From Aeromonas rivipollensis (GTDB lineage Bacteria; Pseudomonadota; Gammaproteobacteria; Enterobacterales; Aeromonadaceae): a stretch of 64,000 bases of DNA. A program made the translations under genes and the position numbers. Below the pieces are notes generated by a model, which was not told the origin of the DNA, made no database searches, and worked only from the letters and a program-made list of their open reading frames with translations. Below are positions 28,271 to 37,802 of this stretch, piece by piece. Where the stretch lies: positions 3,406,501 to 3,470,500 of the forward strand of contig NZ_CP149130.1 in the NCBI RefSeq assembly GCF_037811135.1, given 5' to 3'. Each line of letters starts with the position of its first letter. The stretch's first letter is position 1.

Positions 28271-30640
28271 ATGAAAAAGACGGATCCCCAACCGAGGGCT
28301 GCCAAGCTGCGACCCACTCCGGTAACGAAACTCGAGGCTGCCGACGCGGTTGCGCAACAAGCCGCCGCCGTAGAGGCACTCGCGAGTTCGATGCAGCACA
28401 ACGTCAACAAGCGCAAGGAGTTCGGGCGTGACAATGCCATCACGCCGCCCACCGGACAGACGGTAACACCTTCGTCGGCCCTGGCGTCGGCCAGTACCCT
28501 CAGCGAAACCAACCCGTCGGCAAAGAGCGGCGATGGCACAACCGCCGGCCCTGCCGCCGCGCCCGGCGTGCTCGACAGGGCGCGGAGCTATGGCACGGGG
28601 CAGGTGCTGACGACCAATCAGGGCGTGGCGGTCGGTGACAACCAGCACTCGCTCAAAGCGGGTCTGAGCGGGCCGACCCTGCTCGAAGACTTCATCCTGC
28701 GAGAGAAGATCACCCATTTCGATCACGAACGAATCCCTGAACGCATAGTGCATGCGCGCGGCTCGGCTGCTCACGGCTATTTCGAAGCCTACCAGCCGCT
28801 CACCGAGCTCACTCGCGCGGCCCCCTTCCAGGCTGCGGGCAAGATCACACCGGTCTTCGTGCGCTTTTCCACCGTCGCCGGCGAACGGGGCTCGGTAGAT
28901 ACGGCGCGTGACGTGCGCGGTTTCGCCGTCAAGTTCTACACCGACGAGGGCAACTGGGATCTGGTGGGCAACAACATCCCGGTCTTCTTCATCCAGGACG
29001 CGATGAAGTTTCCGGATCTCATCCATGCCGTCAAACCCGAACCGCACAACGGTATGCCGCAAGCGGCATCGGCCCACGACACCTTCTGGGATTTTGCCTC
29101 GTTGATGCCGGAGACCACCCACACGCTGATGTGGGTGATGTCCGACCGTGGTATTCCACGCAGCTACCGGATGATGCAGGGCTTCGGCGTACACAGCTTC
29201 CGGCTGGTCAATGCGGCGGGCGAGTCGCATTTCGTCAAATTCCACTGGACACCCAAACTCGGTACCCATTCGCTGGTCTGGGATGAGGCGGTCAAGCTCG
29301 CCGGTGCCGATGCCGACTTCCATCGCCGCGATCTGTGGGATGCCATCGAAGCAGGCGAATACCCGGAGTGGGAGCTCGGCCTGCAGATATTCACCGACGC
29401 CCAGGCCGAAGGCTTCAGCTTCGATGTGCTCGACGCCACCAAGATAGTCCCCGAGGAGCTGGTGCCGGTGACGCCGGTTGGCCGCATGGTGCTCAACCGC
29501 AACCCCGACAATTTCTTTGCCGAAACCGAGCAGGTCGCCTTCTGTACCGCCCATGTGGTGCCCGGCATCGACTTCAGCAACGATCCCTTGCTGGCGGGCC
29601 GGATCCACTCCTATGTCGACACCCAGATCACCCGGCTGGGTGGGGCAAACTTCCACGAGATCCCGATCAACGCCCCACTGGCCCCCGTCCACAACAACCA
29701 GCGTGACGGCTTGCACCGTCAGGCCATCCCCCGCGGCAGAGTCGCCTACGAGCCCAACTCCCTCGGCGGTGGTTGCCCCTTCCAGGCCGGTACGGCGGGG
29801 TTCGTCTCCTTCCCGCAACAGCTCGATGGGGACAAGCTGCGTGGCAAACCGGAAAAATTTGCCGACCACTACAGTCAAGCCACCCTGTTCTACGAGAGCC
29901 AGACCGAGGTCGAAAAGGCGCACATCATCGCGGCCTTCCGCTTCGAACTGAGCAAGGTGTCGGTGCCGGCCATCCGGCAACGCATGCTGGCCTCGCTGGT
30001 GAACGTCTCCGCCGACATGGCGACAAAGATCGCCACCGGCCTTGGCATCAAAGTGCCCGCGGCCATGCCGACGGCGTTGGCGAAGGCGGTCTCCCCCGAG
30101 GTAACCCTGTCGTCTGCCCTGTCACTCATGGCGCACCCCGGCGACGGCGGGATCCGTACCCGCAAGGTGGCGATCCTGATCGCCGACGGGATTGTGGGCG
30201 CCAGTGCCCTGGTCATTCAGGCCGCCATCACCGCTGCCGGCGCTGTGACGTGCATGATCGGGCCCCGCCTAGGACCGGTTAACTGCGCCGACGGCCAGTC
30301 ACTGGAGGCGACCGGTACCCTGGAGAATGCTGCGTCAGTCCTGTTCGACGCGCTGGTCTTGCCCGATGGCGGGGATGGGGTAACGCGGCTCGCCGGCTAC
30401 GGTCAGACGGTGGAGTTTGTGACCAACCAGTATCGCCATGGCAAGACCATCCTGGCCCTCGGCGCCGGGAAGGCCCTGCTCGATCAGGCGGGTATCGCAC
30501 CCACCTTGGCATCGGGCGAGCCAGATCCGGGCATAGTGCTGGCCAGCGCCGATACTGTAGATGAGGGGACGGCAACCTTCATCACCGCAGCTGGTAAACA
30601 TCGTCACTCGGCACGTGAGAGTGACCCACCTCGTATCTGA
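28271..30640 (+). CDS. katE: Large-subunit catalase KatE (HPII type)
   Basis: This 789-residue enzyme dismutates hydrogen peroxide. Catalytic His in [15 protein letters not shown], the NADPH/heme-pocket segment [21 protein letters not shown], Asn in [11 protein letters not shown] and the axial heme Tyr in [13 protein letters not shown] are present. From about residue 630 a flavodoxin-like/class I amidotransferase-like C-terminal domain ([12 protein letters not shown]...) marks the HPII clade. The N-terminal extension of about 100 Ala/Thr/Ser-rich residues is longer than in E. coli. AGGA precedes ATG 28271; the frame extends upstream to 28193 without support. Last large gene of the stress cluster. 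Confidence 0.95.
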   Translation: MKKTDPQPRAAKLRPTPVTKLEAADAVAQQAAAVEALASSMQHNVNKRKEFGRDNAITPPTGQTVTPSSALASASTLSETNPSAKSGDGTTAGPAAAPGVLDRARSYGTGQVLTTNQGVAVGDNQHSLKAGLSGPTLLEDFILREKITHFDHERIPERIVHARGSAAHGYFEAYQPLTELTRAAPFQAAGKITPVFVRFSTVAGERGSVDTARDVRGFAVKFYTDEGNWDLVGNNIPVFFIQDAMKFPDLIHAVKPEPHNGMPQAASAHDTFWDFASLMPETTHTLMWVMSDRGIPRSYRMMQGFGVHSFRLVNAAGESHFVKFHWTPKLGTHSLVWDEAVKLAGADADFHRRDLWDAIEAGEYPEWELGLQIFTDAQAEGFSFDVLDATKIVPEELVPVTPVGRMVLNRNPDNFFAETEQVAFCTAHVVPGIDFSNDPLLAGRIHSYVDTQITRLGGANFHEIPINAPLAPVHNNQRDGLHRQAIPRGRVAYEPNSLGGGCPFQAGTAGFVSFPQQLDGDKLRGKPEKFADHYSQATLFYESQTEVEKAHIIAAFRFELSKVSVPAIRQRMLASLVNVSADMATKIATGLGIKVPAAMPTALAKAVSPEVTLSSALSLMAHPGDGGIRTRKVAILIADGIVGASALVIQAAITAAGAVTCMIGPRLGPVNCADGQSLEATGTLENAASVLFDALVLPDGGDGVTRLAGYGQTVEFVTNQYRHGKTILALGAGKALLDQAGIAPTLASGEPDPGIVLASADTVDEGTATFITAAGKHRHSARESDPPRI

Positions 30641-30667
30641 GGACGATCCGGATCTCGAGTCGACGTC

Positions 30668-30692
30668 GAGGCGAGCCACCTAGACTCGCCTC
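30668..30692 (+). other. Hairpin after katE
   Basis: GAGGCGAG and CTCGCCTC form an 8-bp stem with a 9-base loop, 27 bases past katE and 18 bases before the AGGAG of the next ORF. No T-tract; could be an mRNA-stabilising end or an attenuator. Confidence 0.45.
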
Positions 30693-30717
30693 TCGTGGCC
30701 CCTCAAGGAGCAAGAAC

Positions 30718-30879
30718 ATGAACCGGGAAACCCAACTGCAGATTCTGCTGATGTTGACGCGGCTTGACACCGTTGCCCCTTGGCCGCATGACCGGCCTGG
30801 GGGGTATATCCCCGGCGGCAACGGGGGAACAGTGCAGAACAGGGTCAGCCTGCCGTTGCTGATGGCGTCGCGGCCATGA
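30718..30879 (+). CDS. 53-residue ORF translationally coupled to the sugar dehydrogenase
   Basis: The frame ([20 protein letters not shown]...LPLLMASRP) starts 7 bases after AAGGAG, the strongest ribosome-binding site in the area. It ends with TGA that overlaps the ATG of the following gene as ATGA (30876-30879), a classical coupling arrangement. The downstream gene lacks an independent Shine-Dalgarno of similar quality. The peptide has an amphipathic start and a Gly/Pro-rich middle; I recognise no family. It may be a real small protein or mainly a translational leader. Confidence 0.55.
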   Translation: MNRETQLQILLMLTRLDTVAPWPHDRPGGYIPGGNGGTVQNRVSLPLLMASRP

Positions 30880-32255
30880 AACTGACCATCTCTGCATCTG
30901 GCCTGACTCGAGTCCGCCGCGGATGGATTGGCCTGGCGGCCGGCGGGGCGATCCTGGCGCTTGCGGCCTGCAGCGAGTCCGCCCAGCAACCGGTCGCGGC
31001 AGGTTCTGGATCATCGCCCACGCTGCTTTCGCCACAACACACCCTGATCCCGACCATCAACATTGCCCCGGCGGAGGGGTGGGCACCTGGCGAGATGCCG
31101 ATAGCCGCCCCCGGCATACGCGTGACCGCCTTCGCCCGAGGGCTGGATCATCCCCGCTGGCTGTATCTGCTGCCCAATGGCGATGTCCTGGTGGCGGAGA
31201 CCAATGCTCCCGCCAGGCCGGAAGAGGCCAAGGGGATCAAGAGTTGGGTGATGGGGCTGTTCATGAAGCAGGCGGGCGCGGCAACAAAAAGTGCCAATCG
31301 CATCACGCTGTTGCGTGATACCGATGGCGATGGCGTAGCGGATCTGCGTTCTGTCCTGCTGACAGGTTTGAACTCCCCTTTCGGCATGGCCCTGGTGGGG
31401 AGTTATCTCTACGTCGCCAATACCGACGCGGTGGTGCGGTTCGCCTATCGACCCGGTGATACCCATATTGCCACGCCCGGCACCACTCTGGTGACCCTGC
31501 CGGCGGGGCCCATCAATCATCACTGGACCAAAAACCTCATCGCAAGCCTGGAGGGAGACAAGCTCTATGTCACGGTCGGCTCCAACAGCAATGTAGCTGA
31601 ACGCGGCATGGACGCAGAAGCGCAGCGAGCGGCCATCTGGGAAGTCGATCTTGCGAGCGGCTCCCATCGCATCTTTGCTTCCGGCTTGCGCAACCCCAAC
31701 GGCTTGGCCTGGGAGCCGCACAGCGGCGCCTTGTGGACCACGGTGAACGAGCGGGATGAACTCGGCAGCGATCTGGTTCCCGACTACATGACGTCGGTGC
31801 GGGACGGCGGCTTCTATGGGTGGCCCTACAGCTACTATGGCCAGCACCTGGATGAGCGGGTAACGCCGCAAAGACCCGATCTGGTGGCCATGGCGATCCC
31901 CCCTGACTATGCCCTGGGCCCCCATACCGCGTCGCTGGGATTGGCATCCTCTGCGGGCACCTCCTTGCCCTCGCCCTTTACCGAGGGGATGTTTTTCGGC
32001 CAGCATGGCTCCTGGAACCGCAAGCCGCACAGCGGCTACAAGGTGGTGTTTGTCGCCTTTCATGAGGGCAAGCCCGTCGGTTTACCCATCGATGTGCTGA
32101 CCGGCTTCCTCAGCGAGAAAGGCCATGCACTCGGCCGGCCGGTGGGGGTGATCCTGGACAGTCAGGGCGCCTTGCTGGTGGCAGATGATGTGGGCAATAC
32201 CATCTGGCACCTGGGAGCCCGGCACCTGACCAATGGCTCGCTGATGCTGCGTTAA
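30876..32255 (+). CDS. PQQ-dependent sugar dehydrogenase-like lipoprotein (L-sorbosone dehydrogenase family)
   Basis: This 459-residue protein has a lipoprotein signal peptide with lipobox LALAAC (Cys about 32), so the mature protein is membrane-anchored, probably at the periplasmic face. A six-bladed beta-propeller follows with repeated motifs such as [63 protein letters not shown] and [19 protein letters not shown], typical of the sorbosone dehydrogenase/glucose dehydrogenase fold. Such enzymes oxidise sugars with PQQ and pass electrons to the respiratory chain. No PQQ biosynthesis gene is in the window. The start overlaps the 53-residue ORF by ATGA. Confidence 0.82.
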   Translation: MKLTISASGLTRVRRGWIGLAAGGAILALAACSESAQQPVAAGSGSSPTLLSPQHTLIPTINIAPAEGWAPGEMPIAAPGIRVTAFARGLDHPRWLYLLPNGDVLVAETNAPARPEEAKGIKSWVMGLFMKQAGAATKSANRITLLRDTDGDGVADLRSVLLTGLNSPFGMALVGSYLYVANTDAVVRFAYRPGDTHIATPGTTLVTLPAGPINHHWTKNLIASLEGDKLYVTVGSNSNVAERGMDAEAQRAAIWEVDLASGSHRIFASGLRNPNGLAWEPHSGALWTTVNERDELGSDLVPDYMTSVRDGGFYGWPYSYYGQHLDERVTPQRPDLVAMAIPPDYALGPHTASLGLASSAGTSLPSPFTEGMFFGQHGSWNRKPHSGYKVVFVAFHEGKPVGLPIDVLTGFLSEKGHALGRPVGVILDSQGALLVADDVGNTIWHLGARHLTNGSLMLR

Positions 32256-32441
32256 ATCAGAGCACCACTTGCTCGATACCCTCCCCGGCTACCGCCGGCA
32301 AGGCCCCGAGGCGACACAGCCCGCCGACAGGAGAGGCTGAGCCTCGGGCATCAAGATGAAAACCCATTCAGATTTCAGAACCGAGGGAGCCTGCTGCTCT
32401 CCGGCCTGTAGCTGTCCTCTTTTCTCTGCCACGTCTGCGGT

Positions 32442-33110
32442 TCAGCGGTGCGCCCCGGGTGAGGGGCGCCAGTTGCCCGTGGCGTCGGCACAGAAGCTGG
32501 CCAGGCGCTGCACGACCTGCTGAACGGCACTATTGGCCGCCATCACGCCGCCGTAGGGATTGGCCTGCGGTGCTGGCACTGTCTCGTCGAATTCGCGCCA
32601 GGCCAGCACCTGGCGACTGTCACTGTCCACCAGATAGGCCCGCAGCGTGAAGCGGGTACGGCTGGGTGACCTGTCGAACTCCTGCTGCAGGCGGATGATT
32701 TCGACATCGAGGCGCAGATCCCCCGCAGCCGCGCTGGGGGCCAGGACGACGGCGCGAAAGGCCCCCGTGCCCTCGAGCGCGGCGACGATGCCCGGGGCTA
32801 TCATCCGGGCGGGCGTATCGATCCATTCACTGTGCGCGAAATACTCCAGCTGATAGGGCTCGCGAACGTAGATGATCCGCTGGCTGTCGAAACCGGGGGC
32901 GGCACGCGGCGGGTTGACGATCAGCGTAGGCGCGGCGTCCAGTCTGGCCGCTGCGGCCTTGGTCGGGGGGGATGCGCCCACCCCGGAGAGCGAATAGAAG
33001 GCTGGTGGCGGCACCTTGGCCCCATCGAACATGCTGCAGGCAGCGGGCAGGAGCAGCAACAGCGCGGCGACGGCGAGCCGGGTGAAGGGAAGTGGTGGCT
33101 GGCGGATCAT
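32442..33110 (-). CDS. ABC-type transport auxiliary lipoprotein of the MCE system
   Basis: This 222-residue protein has a signal peptide ending in a lipobox (LLPAACSMF, Cys about 25). The remainder fits the ABC_trans_aux/PqiC-type domain: PAFYSLSG near the N-terminus, IIYVREPYQLEYFAHSEWID and VDSDSRQVLAWREFDETVPA. These lipoproteins sit in the outer membrane or periplasm and work with MCE proteins in lipid transport. Its start codon overlaps the MCE gene stop as ATGA, so the two are coupled. Last gene of a four-gene operon on the minus strand. Confidence 0.85.
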   Translation of the reverse strand: MIRQPPLPFTRLAVAALLLLLPAACSMFDGAKVPPPAFYSLSGVGASPPTKAAAARLDAAPTLIVNPPRAAPGFDSQRIIYVREPYQLEYFAHSEWIDTPARMIAPGIVAALEGTGAFRAVVLAPSAAAGDLRLDVEIIRLQQEFDRSPSRTRFTLRAYLVDSDSRQVLAWREFDETVPAPQANPYGGVMAANSAVQQVVQRLASFCADATGNWRPSPGAHR

Positions 33111-34060
33111 GGCTGTTGCCCTCCTTCGGATGATTCTCCGGGGCCATCCGGTACCGGCTTGTGGCCGAACAGGAGTCCGGAGGGGTTGCGTTCGGTCTGC
33201 TCGCTGAGGCGGCGCAGCGAGGTCGTCAGCACGCTGAGCTCACCGAGCAGGCGTTCCAGCTGGGGCAGGGTCTCCGCCGTGAAGCGATTGATGTCGCTGC
33301 CGACCGCGTTGAGGGTCTTGCCTGCGCTGGCACTGGTGCCGGCGATCTCATTGCCCATCTTCTCGACGGCATCCGCCGCCCGCCCGATACGCGCGATCAG
33401 GGGGGCGAGCTCGTCGCTCGCACTCGCGCTGTTTTTCATCACCCTGGCCGCATCCATCAGGCCGGCATCTATGCTCTCGTTGCGCGCGGCCAGGGTATGC
33501 GCCACCCGGGCAATGTCGGTCAGGGTGCTCTGGAAGGCGGCCTGATTCTCCGGACCGAGCAGGGTATTGAGGCTGTTCGAGGTACTGTCCAGCTTGGCCA
33601 GCACGCTGGTGAGGACGTTCTCGAGGCGAGCGGCGAGAGAGGGATTGGTGCGGATCACCGGATACTCATAGCCGGCGCTGGCCTGCAACAGGGGCATGTC
33701 GCTGGCCCCGCCGCTCAGCTCGACGTAGGCGATCCCCGTCAGGCCCTGTGTCTTGAGCACGGCCACAGTGTCCTGCCTGATCGGCGTGCCTCGCTCGATG
33801 GCGAACAGCAGATTGACCTGCTCGGGATTGGCCGGATCGAGCCGTATCTGCCTGACCCTGCCGACATCGACACCGTTGTATTTGACCGGTGCATTGAGAT
33901 TGAGGCCAGCGACCGACTCCTCCGAGATCGCCAGATAGAGATCGTATGCCTTCTGGAAAGCCCCTCCCGAGGCGAGCCAGAGGATGACGGCCACCAGCAG
34001 GGTGCCGAGGATGACGACAAAACCCCCTACCAGGGCGTAACTGACCTTGGTTTCCATCAT
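33107..34060 (-). CDS. MCE (MlaD-like) substrate-binding protein
   Basis: This 317-residue protein has one N-terminal TM anchor (VSYALVGGFVVILGTLLVAVILWLA) and a single MCE domain (about 38-120: YDLYLAISEESVAGLNLNAPVKYNGVDVGRVRQI..., TGIAYVELSGG). A long helical C-terminal region probably hexamerises or forms a periplasmic needle-like extension. MCE rings carry lipids between membranes. The start ATG 34060 overlaps the ATPase stop as ATGA; the very next codon is also ATG. The long upstream frame is Arg-rich and lies inside the ATPase gene. Confidence 0.88.
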   Translation of the reverse strand: MMETKVSYALVGGFVVILGTLLVAVILWLASGGAFQKAYDLYLAISEESVAGLNLNAPVKYNGVDVGRVRQIRLDPANPEQVNLLFAIERGTPIRQDTVAVLKTQGLTGIAYVELSGGASDMPLLQASAGYEYPVIRTNPSLAARLENVLTSVLAKLDSTSNSLNTLLGPENQAAFQSTLTDIARVAHTLAARNESIDAGLMDAARVMKNSASASDELAPLIARIGRAADAVEKMGNEIAGTSASAGKTLNAVGSDINRFTAETLPQLERLLGELSVLTTSLRRLSEQTERNPSGLLFGHKPVPDGPGESSEGGQQP

Positions 34061-34848
34061 GTCCCCTCGCTGCGTTGCTCGGCGGCCCGCCCTCGCGGGC
34101 CGTCGAAGAATGGCCGGATTGCCGGCAGATCCATCTCTGCCAGCGCTGTCATCGACCCTATCCCCTGCACCTTCCCCTCGCCGAGCACGGCGACGCGGTC
34201 GGCCACCTGCCACAGCAGATCGAGATCGTGGGTGATAAGGACAATGGTCAGGCCGAACAGATCGCGTAACTTGCGGATCAGACTGTCTATCTCACCAGCG
34301 CTTTCGGGGTCCAGACCTGCGGTCGGCTCATCGAGAAAGAGCAGTTCGGGATCGAGGGCCAGGGCACGTGCCAGCGAGACGCGCTTTAGCATGCCGCCGC
34401 TCAGCTCGGCCGGGTACTGATCACCCACGACCGGCTCCAGGCCGCTCATCGCCAGCTTCCTGTCGGCGATGTCGTCGATCAGCCCCTGTGCGAGTTCGGT
34501 GTGCTCACGCAGCGGCAGGCCCACGTTTTCCCTGGCGGTCAGGGAGCCGAACAAGCCGCCACTCTGAAACATGACCCCCCAGCGCTGGCGCAGGGCAAGG
34601 GCGTCGGCGTCTTCGATGTTGGCGAGATCGACCCCGAGCACCCGGATCGAGCCCGACTCGGGTTGCTGAAGCAGGATGATCTCCCGCAGCAGGGTCGACT
34701 TGCCCGATCCCGAGCCGCCGATCAGCGCGAAGATCTCGCCGTGGTTGACCACCAGATCGATCCCGTCATGGACGACATGCTCGCCAAAGCGCGTCATCAG
34801 CTGGCTGATGATGATGGCCGGGGTGACACTGCCATCTGGCGCCTTCAT
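34057..34848 (-). CDS. MlaF-like ABC transporter ATP-binding protein
   Basis: This 263-residue ATPase has Walker A GGSGSGKST, Q-loop VMFQSGGLF, signature ELSGGMLKRVSLARAL and Walker B LLFLDEPTAGLDP. The SGGM variant of the signature is characteristic of MlaF/Ttg2A-type importers or exporters of lipids. Start at ATG 34848, one base after the permease stop; upstream frame overlaps the permease. It should pair with the MlaE-like permease and the MCE protein. Confidence 0.92.
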   Translation of the reverse strand: MKAPDGSVTPAIIISQLMTRFGEHVVHDGIDLVVNHGEIFALIGGSGSGKSTLLREIILLQQPESGSIRVLGVDLANIEDADALALRQRWGVMFQSGGLFGSLTARENVGLPLREHTELAQGLIDDIADRKLAMSGLEPVVGDQYPAELSGGMLKRVSLARALALDPELLFLDEPTAGLDPESAGEIDSLIRKLRDLFGLTIVLITHDLDLLWQVADRVAVLGEGKVQGIGSMTALAEMDLPAIRPFFDGPRGRAAEQRSEGT

Positions 34849-34849
34849 C

Positions 34850-35947
34850 TCAGAGATCCAGGGCGCTGAAGGCAACCGAGAAGAGCGCATCGGCCACTAT
34901 CACCATAAAGATGGAGTGGACGACGCTACGGGTCGTCTGCCGTCCGACACTGTCGGCTCCTCCCTTGGTTTGAAACCCCTGGAAGCAGCCAACGGTGACG
35001 ATGATGGCGGCAAATACCGGCGCCTTGCCGATACCGATCAGCAGATCCGTGACGCTCACCGTCTTGACGAAGCGATCGAGGAATTCGGCCGTGCCGACGT
35101 CCAGCTGGATGTGCGCCATCAGCATGCCCCCCAGGACGCCGAAGAGACCGGCGAAGAGGGTGAGCAGGGGGAGAGTGATCAGGAGAGCGAGTACCTTGGG
35201 CAGCACCAGCATGTCGAGCGGTGCAATGCCGATGGTACGCATGGCGTCGATCTCCTCGGTCACCGCCATGGTGCCGATCTGCGCCGCGTAGGCGGAACCT
35301 GAGCGGCCGGCGACGATGATGGCGGTGATCAGCGGTGCAAACTCTCGCAGCATCGAGAGCGCGACCAGATCGACGACAAAGATGTTGGCGCCATAGAGGC
35401 GCAGCTGCGCGGCCCCCTGATAGGCGACGACGATGCCGAGCAGAAAGGAGAGCAAACCGACGATGGGCAGGGCATCGACACCTGCGCTGCGGATGTTGTA
35501 AAGAATTGGGCGCCAGCGAATCCGTGTCGGATGGGCCAGCCAGCCACCAAAGGCGAAGGTGCACTCGCCGATGAAAGCGAGCAGGGCGCAGCCTTGTGCC
35601 AGCAGGGTCGCCGTGCCGTGGCCCAGGCTTTCCAGGCGGGATAGAGGGTGAGAGGGTACAGGCGCGGGTCCCGGTGCGGCCTCCTGAGCCAGGGCATCGA
35701 ACAGCCTGGTGAACTCAGGGCGCAACTGGCGCAATTCGACGCCAGCCGCACCGTCACGCAGCCGGCGCAGCAGTGTTTGCAGGATCCAGGCCCCTGCCGT
35801 ATCGAGGGCCTCGATGCCAGAGGCGTCGATGACCCAACTCTCTCCGGCCGGGGCGGCAAGGGCGTCGAGCTCGCTTGTCAGCCTGCCCATGCCGCGCGCA
35901 GTCCAGGATCCCGACAACGCCAGCACCTGCGGCATCGTCCGGCTCAT
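34850..35947 (-). CDS. STAS domain-MlaE permease fusion of the MCE system
   Basis: Residues 1-100 form a STAS/MlaB-like domain (LALSGSWTARGMG, WVIDASGIEALDTAGAWIL), and residues about 120-365 an MlaE permease with five to six TM helices and EFAPLITAIIVAGRSGSAYAAQIGTM, the conserved MlaE loop. In E. coli MlaB and MlaE are separate proteins; the fused form is common in other proteobacteria. I chose ATG 35947 as start of the STAS domain; an open frame extends to 36025 with a hydrophobic stretch, and ribosome-binding sites are weak for all candidates. First gene of the four-gene MCE operon. Confidence 0.85.
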   Translation of the reverse strand: MSRTMPQVLALSGSWTARGMGRLTSELDALAAPAGESWVIDASGIEALDTAGAWILQTLLRRLRDGAAGVELRQLRPEFTRLFDALAQEAAPGPAPVPSHPLSRLESLGHGTATLLAQGCALLAFIGECTFAFGGWLAHPTRIRWRPILYNIRSAGVDALPIVGLLSFLLGIVVAYQGAAQLRLYGANIFVVDLVALSMLREFAPLITAIIVAGRSGSAYAAQIGTMAVTEEIDAMRTIGIAPLDMLVLPKVLALLITLPLLTLFAGLFGVLGGMLMAHIQLDVGTAEFLDRFVKTVSVTDLLIGIGKAPVFAAIIVTVGCFQGFQTKGGADSVGRQTTRSVVHSIFMVIVADALFSVAFSALDL

Positions 35948-36139
35948 GGCCGCCGGTGTGATGGTCAGGTTCAAGGCTGGCCACCCTGACAACAGAGTGG
36001 CAACCCCGAACAGGCAAAACGCCAAGGGGCCCCCGTCGACCGATGGCGGAAGCCAGGCAGGCAGCGTGCCGGATCACCCAGCTCAAAGGCTCCCCTGCGC
36101 ACCATGATGCCTTGCCATGAGAGGTCGTCGGGCGTTTGC

Positions 36140-36511
36140 CTAGCGCTCGGTCCCGACCTTGATGTCATTCTTGACAGAGATCACCCCCTCGACGCCCGTG
36201 GCAATCGCGACGGCCTTGTCCAGCGCCGTCTGATCCGCCACGCCGCCACTCAGGGTGACCTCCCCGGCCTCATCGGTATCGACATGGATATTGATCAGGC
36301 TGGACATCTGCTCGGCAGCGAGCCCCGCCTTGATCTTGGTGGTGATGACCGAGTCCTCGACATATTCCATCGTCGAGGACTCCATGGTCGTCGATTCCGA
36401 TGGCATCGACTGCACGGCATCGGTGTCGTCGTTGAGCTCGGCGCCGTGGCTGGCTAACGGGAGCAACAGCAGTCCGGTGAGGAGCAGGTTGGCACTGAAG
36501 ATCTGGTTCAT
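36140..36511 (-). CDS. BON-domain periplasmic protein (OsmY-like)
   Basis: This 123-residue protein has a Sec signal peptide (MNQIFSANLLLTGLLLLPLASHGA). A Ser/Thr/Met/Glu linker precedes one BON domain (VEDSVITTKIKAGLAAEQMSSLINIHVDTDEAGEVTLSGGVADQTALDKAVAIATGVEGVISVKNDI; about 50-120). OsmY and related proteins are osmotic/stationary-phase periplasmic chaperones or lipid-binding modules. AGGAAGGAACCACC precedes ATG. It lies upstream of the MCE operon on the same strand, separated by 190 bases. Confidence 0.87.
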   Translation of the reverse strand: MNQIFSANLLLTGLLLLPLASHGAELNDDTDAVQSMPSESTTMESSTMEYVEDSVITTKIKAGLAAEQMSSLINIHVDTDEAGEVTLSGGVADQTALDKAVAIATGVEGVISVKNDIKVGTER

Positions 36512-36846
36512 GGTGGTTCCTTCCTGGAGGGCTGAATAAACGCACGTCTGGCAGCCCAGGTGCTATCCATTCGCCGTGACGAAGATGTAACACGGGGCAG
36601 CGCGCAGTTCTGTACGGCATCGTACATAACGAGGAAGGTCGACAAGGCCACGGGGGAGCGGCATGACATCAGGGAGGGGGAGATGAGGGAGCCTTGCCGC
36701 GCGACAGGCGCCGCATTGGGAGTGACTGATGGGCGGGCGGACCGCAGAGGTGCGGTTCAATCGCCCGCCGTTCGCACCCGACTTACCTGGACATGCGGCG
36801 AGCGGAGGCCCTTTGTTCGGCCACTCGAGCTCACCAGAAAAGAGAC
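36512..36846. other. Intergenic stretch between pomB terminator and BON gene
   Basis: About 335 bases without a supported gene. It contains a nested hairpin at 36733-36768 (GCGGGCG/CGCCCGC outside, ACCGCA/TGCGGT inside) and must hold the BON-gene promoter on the minus strand, which I could not define. Confidence 0.45.
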
Positions 36847-36873
36847 GCAGCGGTTATCGGAAACAACCGCTGC
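36847..36873 (-). terminator. Terminator of pomAB
   Basis: GCAGCGGTT and AACCGCTGC form a 9-bp stem with a 9-base loop, followed on the minus strand by GTCTCTTTT, 27 bases past the pomB stop. Confidence 0.75.
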
Positions 36874-36900
36874 CAGCGGGATAGCGCTTTCTGGCGAACG

Positions 36901-37794
36901 CTACTTGGGATCAGCCACCCCGATAGGGGCAGATACCGTCGGTTTGCCCTGCATGATGGCGATCTCCACCCGCCGGTTCATGCGCCTGTTCTCCGGGCTG
37001 TTGTTCGGCACCAGCGGCTGGGAGTCCGCCATTCCCTGCACTACCAGGCGGTTGCCGTCAAAGCCGGGCACCTTGATCATCTGGTGGGCCACCGCCACCG
37101 CCCGCTGGGACGAAAGCTCCCAGTTGGACTGGAACAGCTCGTCTTCGGTGGCGACGTCATCGGTGTGACCGGAGACGGTGATCTCCCCGGGCACATCCTT
37201 GAGCAGGGTCGCCACTTTACGGATCACCGGCCAGAACTGGGGCTGCAGGAAGGCGGAGCCCGCCGGGAACGCCGCCTTCTCGCGGATGCGAATGATGATC
37301 TGCTGACCCAGCGCCTCTATCTCTATGGCCCCGTCCTGGATCTGGGCCTGCATCTGCTCGGCCAGCGCCTTGGCCAGTTCGTTGGACTGCGCCTGCGCCT
37401 TCTGGGCCTGCTGGGCGGTGTCGCCACCGCTCTGCTGACCCTCGGTCTTGTCATGCCCCCCCGCCTGATCCGCATCCCCGGGCTGAAAATCCAGCTCGGT
37501 CTGGGTCATGTCGATGGTCTGCTGCATGATGGTGTCGATGGGGGTCGGTTCAGGCCGGCCAGGGCGAAACTCCTGAGCGATGACCGAGGTCCCCTTGGGA
37601 ATATCCTTCACCTCCAGAATGTTCTGCACCCCGAACGCCTTCTCCATGGAACCGGCGATCTGCTTGAACTTCTGCACATCCATCTCCGCAAAGGAGAGCA
37701 GCAGCACGAAGAAGCACATCAACAGGGACATGAGATCGGCGAAGGTACCCATGTAGCCCGGCAGGCCGGGAGGCGGACACTTGCACTTTGCCAT
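36901..37794 (-). CDS. pomB: Sodium-type flagellar stator protein PomB (MotB family)
   Basis: This 297-residue inner-membrane protein has one TM helix (about 15-37) with the ion-carrying Asp in GYMGTFADLMSLLMCFFVLL. A long Gln/Asp/Gly-rich linker follows, then a C-terminal OmpA-like peptidoglycan-binding domain (TVSGHTDDVATEDELFQSNWELSSQRAVAVAHQM, VVQGMADSQPLVPNN, NRRVEI). With PomA it makes the torque-generating Na+ channel of the polar flagellum. It follows pomA by 8 bases. The name is based on resemblance to Vibrio PomB; the ion specificity is inferred. Confidence 0.88.
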   Translation of the reverse strand: MAKCKCPPPGLPGYMGTFADLMSLLMCFFVLLLSFAEMDVQKFKQIAGSMEKAFGVQNILEVKDIPKGTSVIAQEFRPGRPEPTPIDTIMQQTIDMTQTELDFQPGDADQAGGHDKTEGQQSGGDTAQQAQKAQAQSNELAKALAEQMQAQIQDGAIEIEALGQQIIIRIREKAAFPAGSAFLQPQFWPVIRKVATLLKDVPGEITVSGHTDDVATEDELFQSNWELSSQRAVAVAHQMIKVPGFDGNRLVVQGMADSQPLVPNNSPENRRMNRRVEIAIMQGKPTVSAPIGVADPK

Positions 37795-37802
37795 GGGGCC
37801 TC

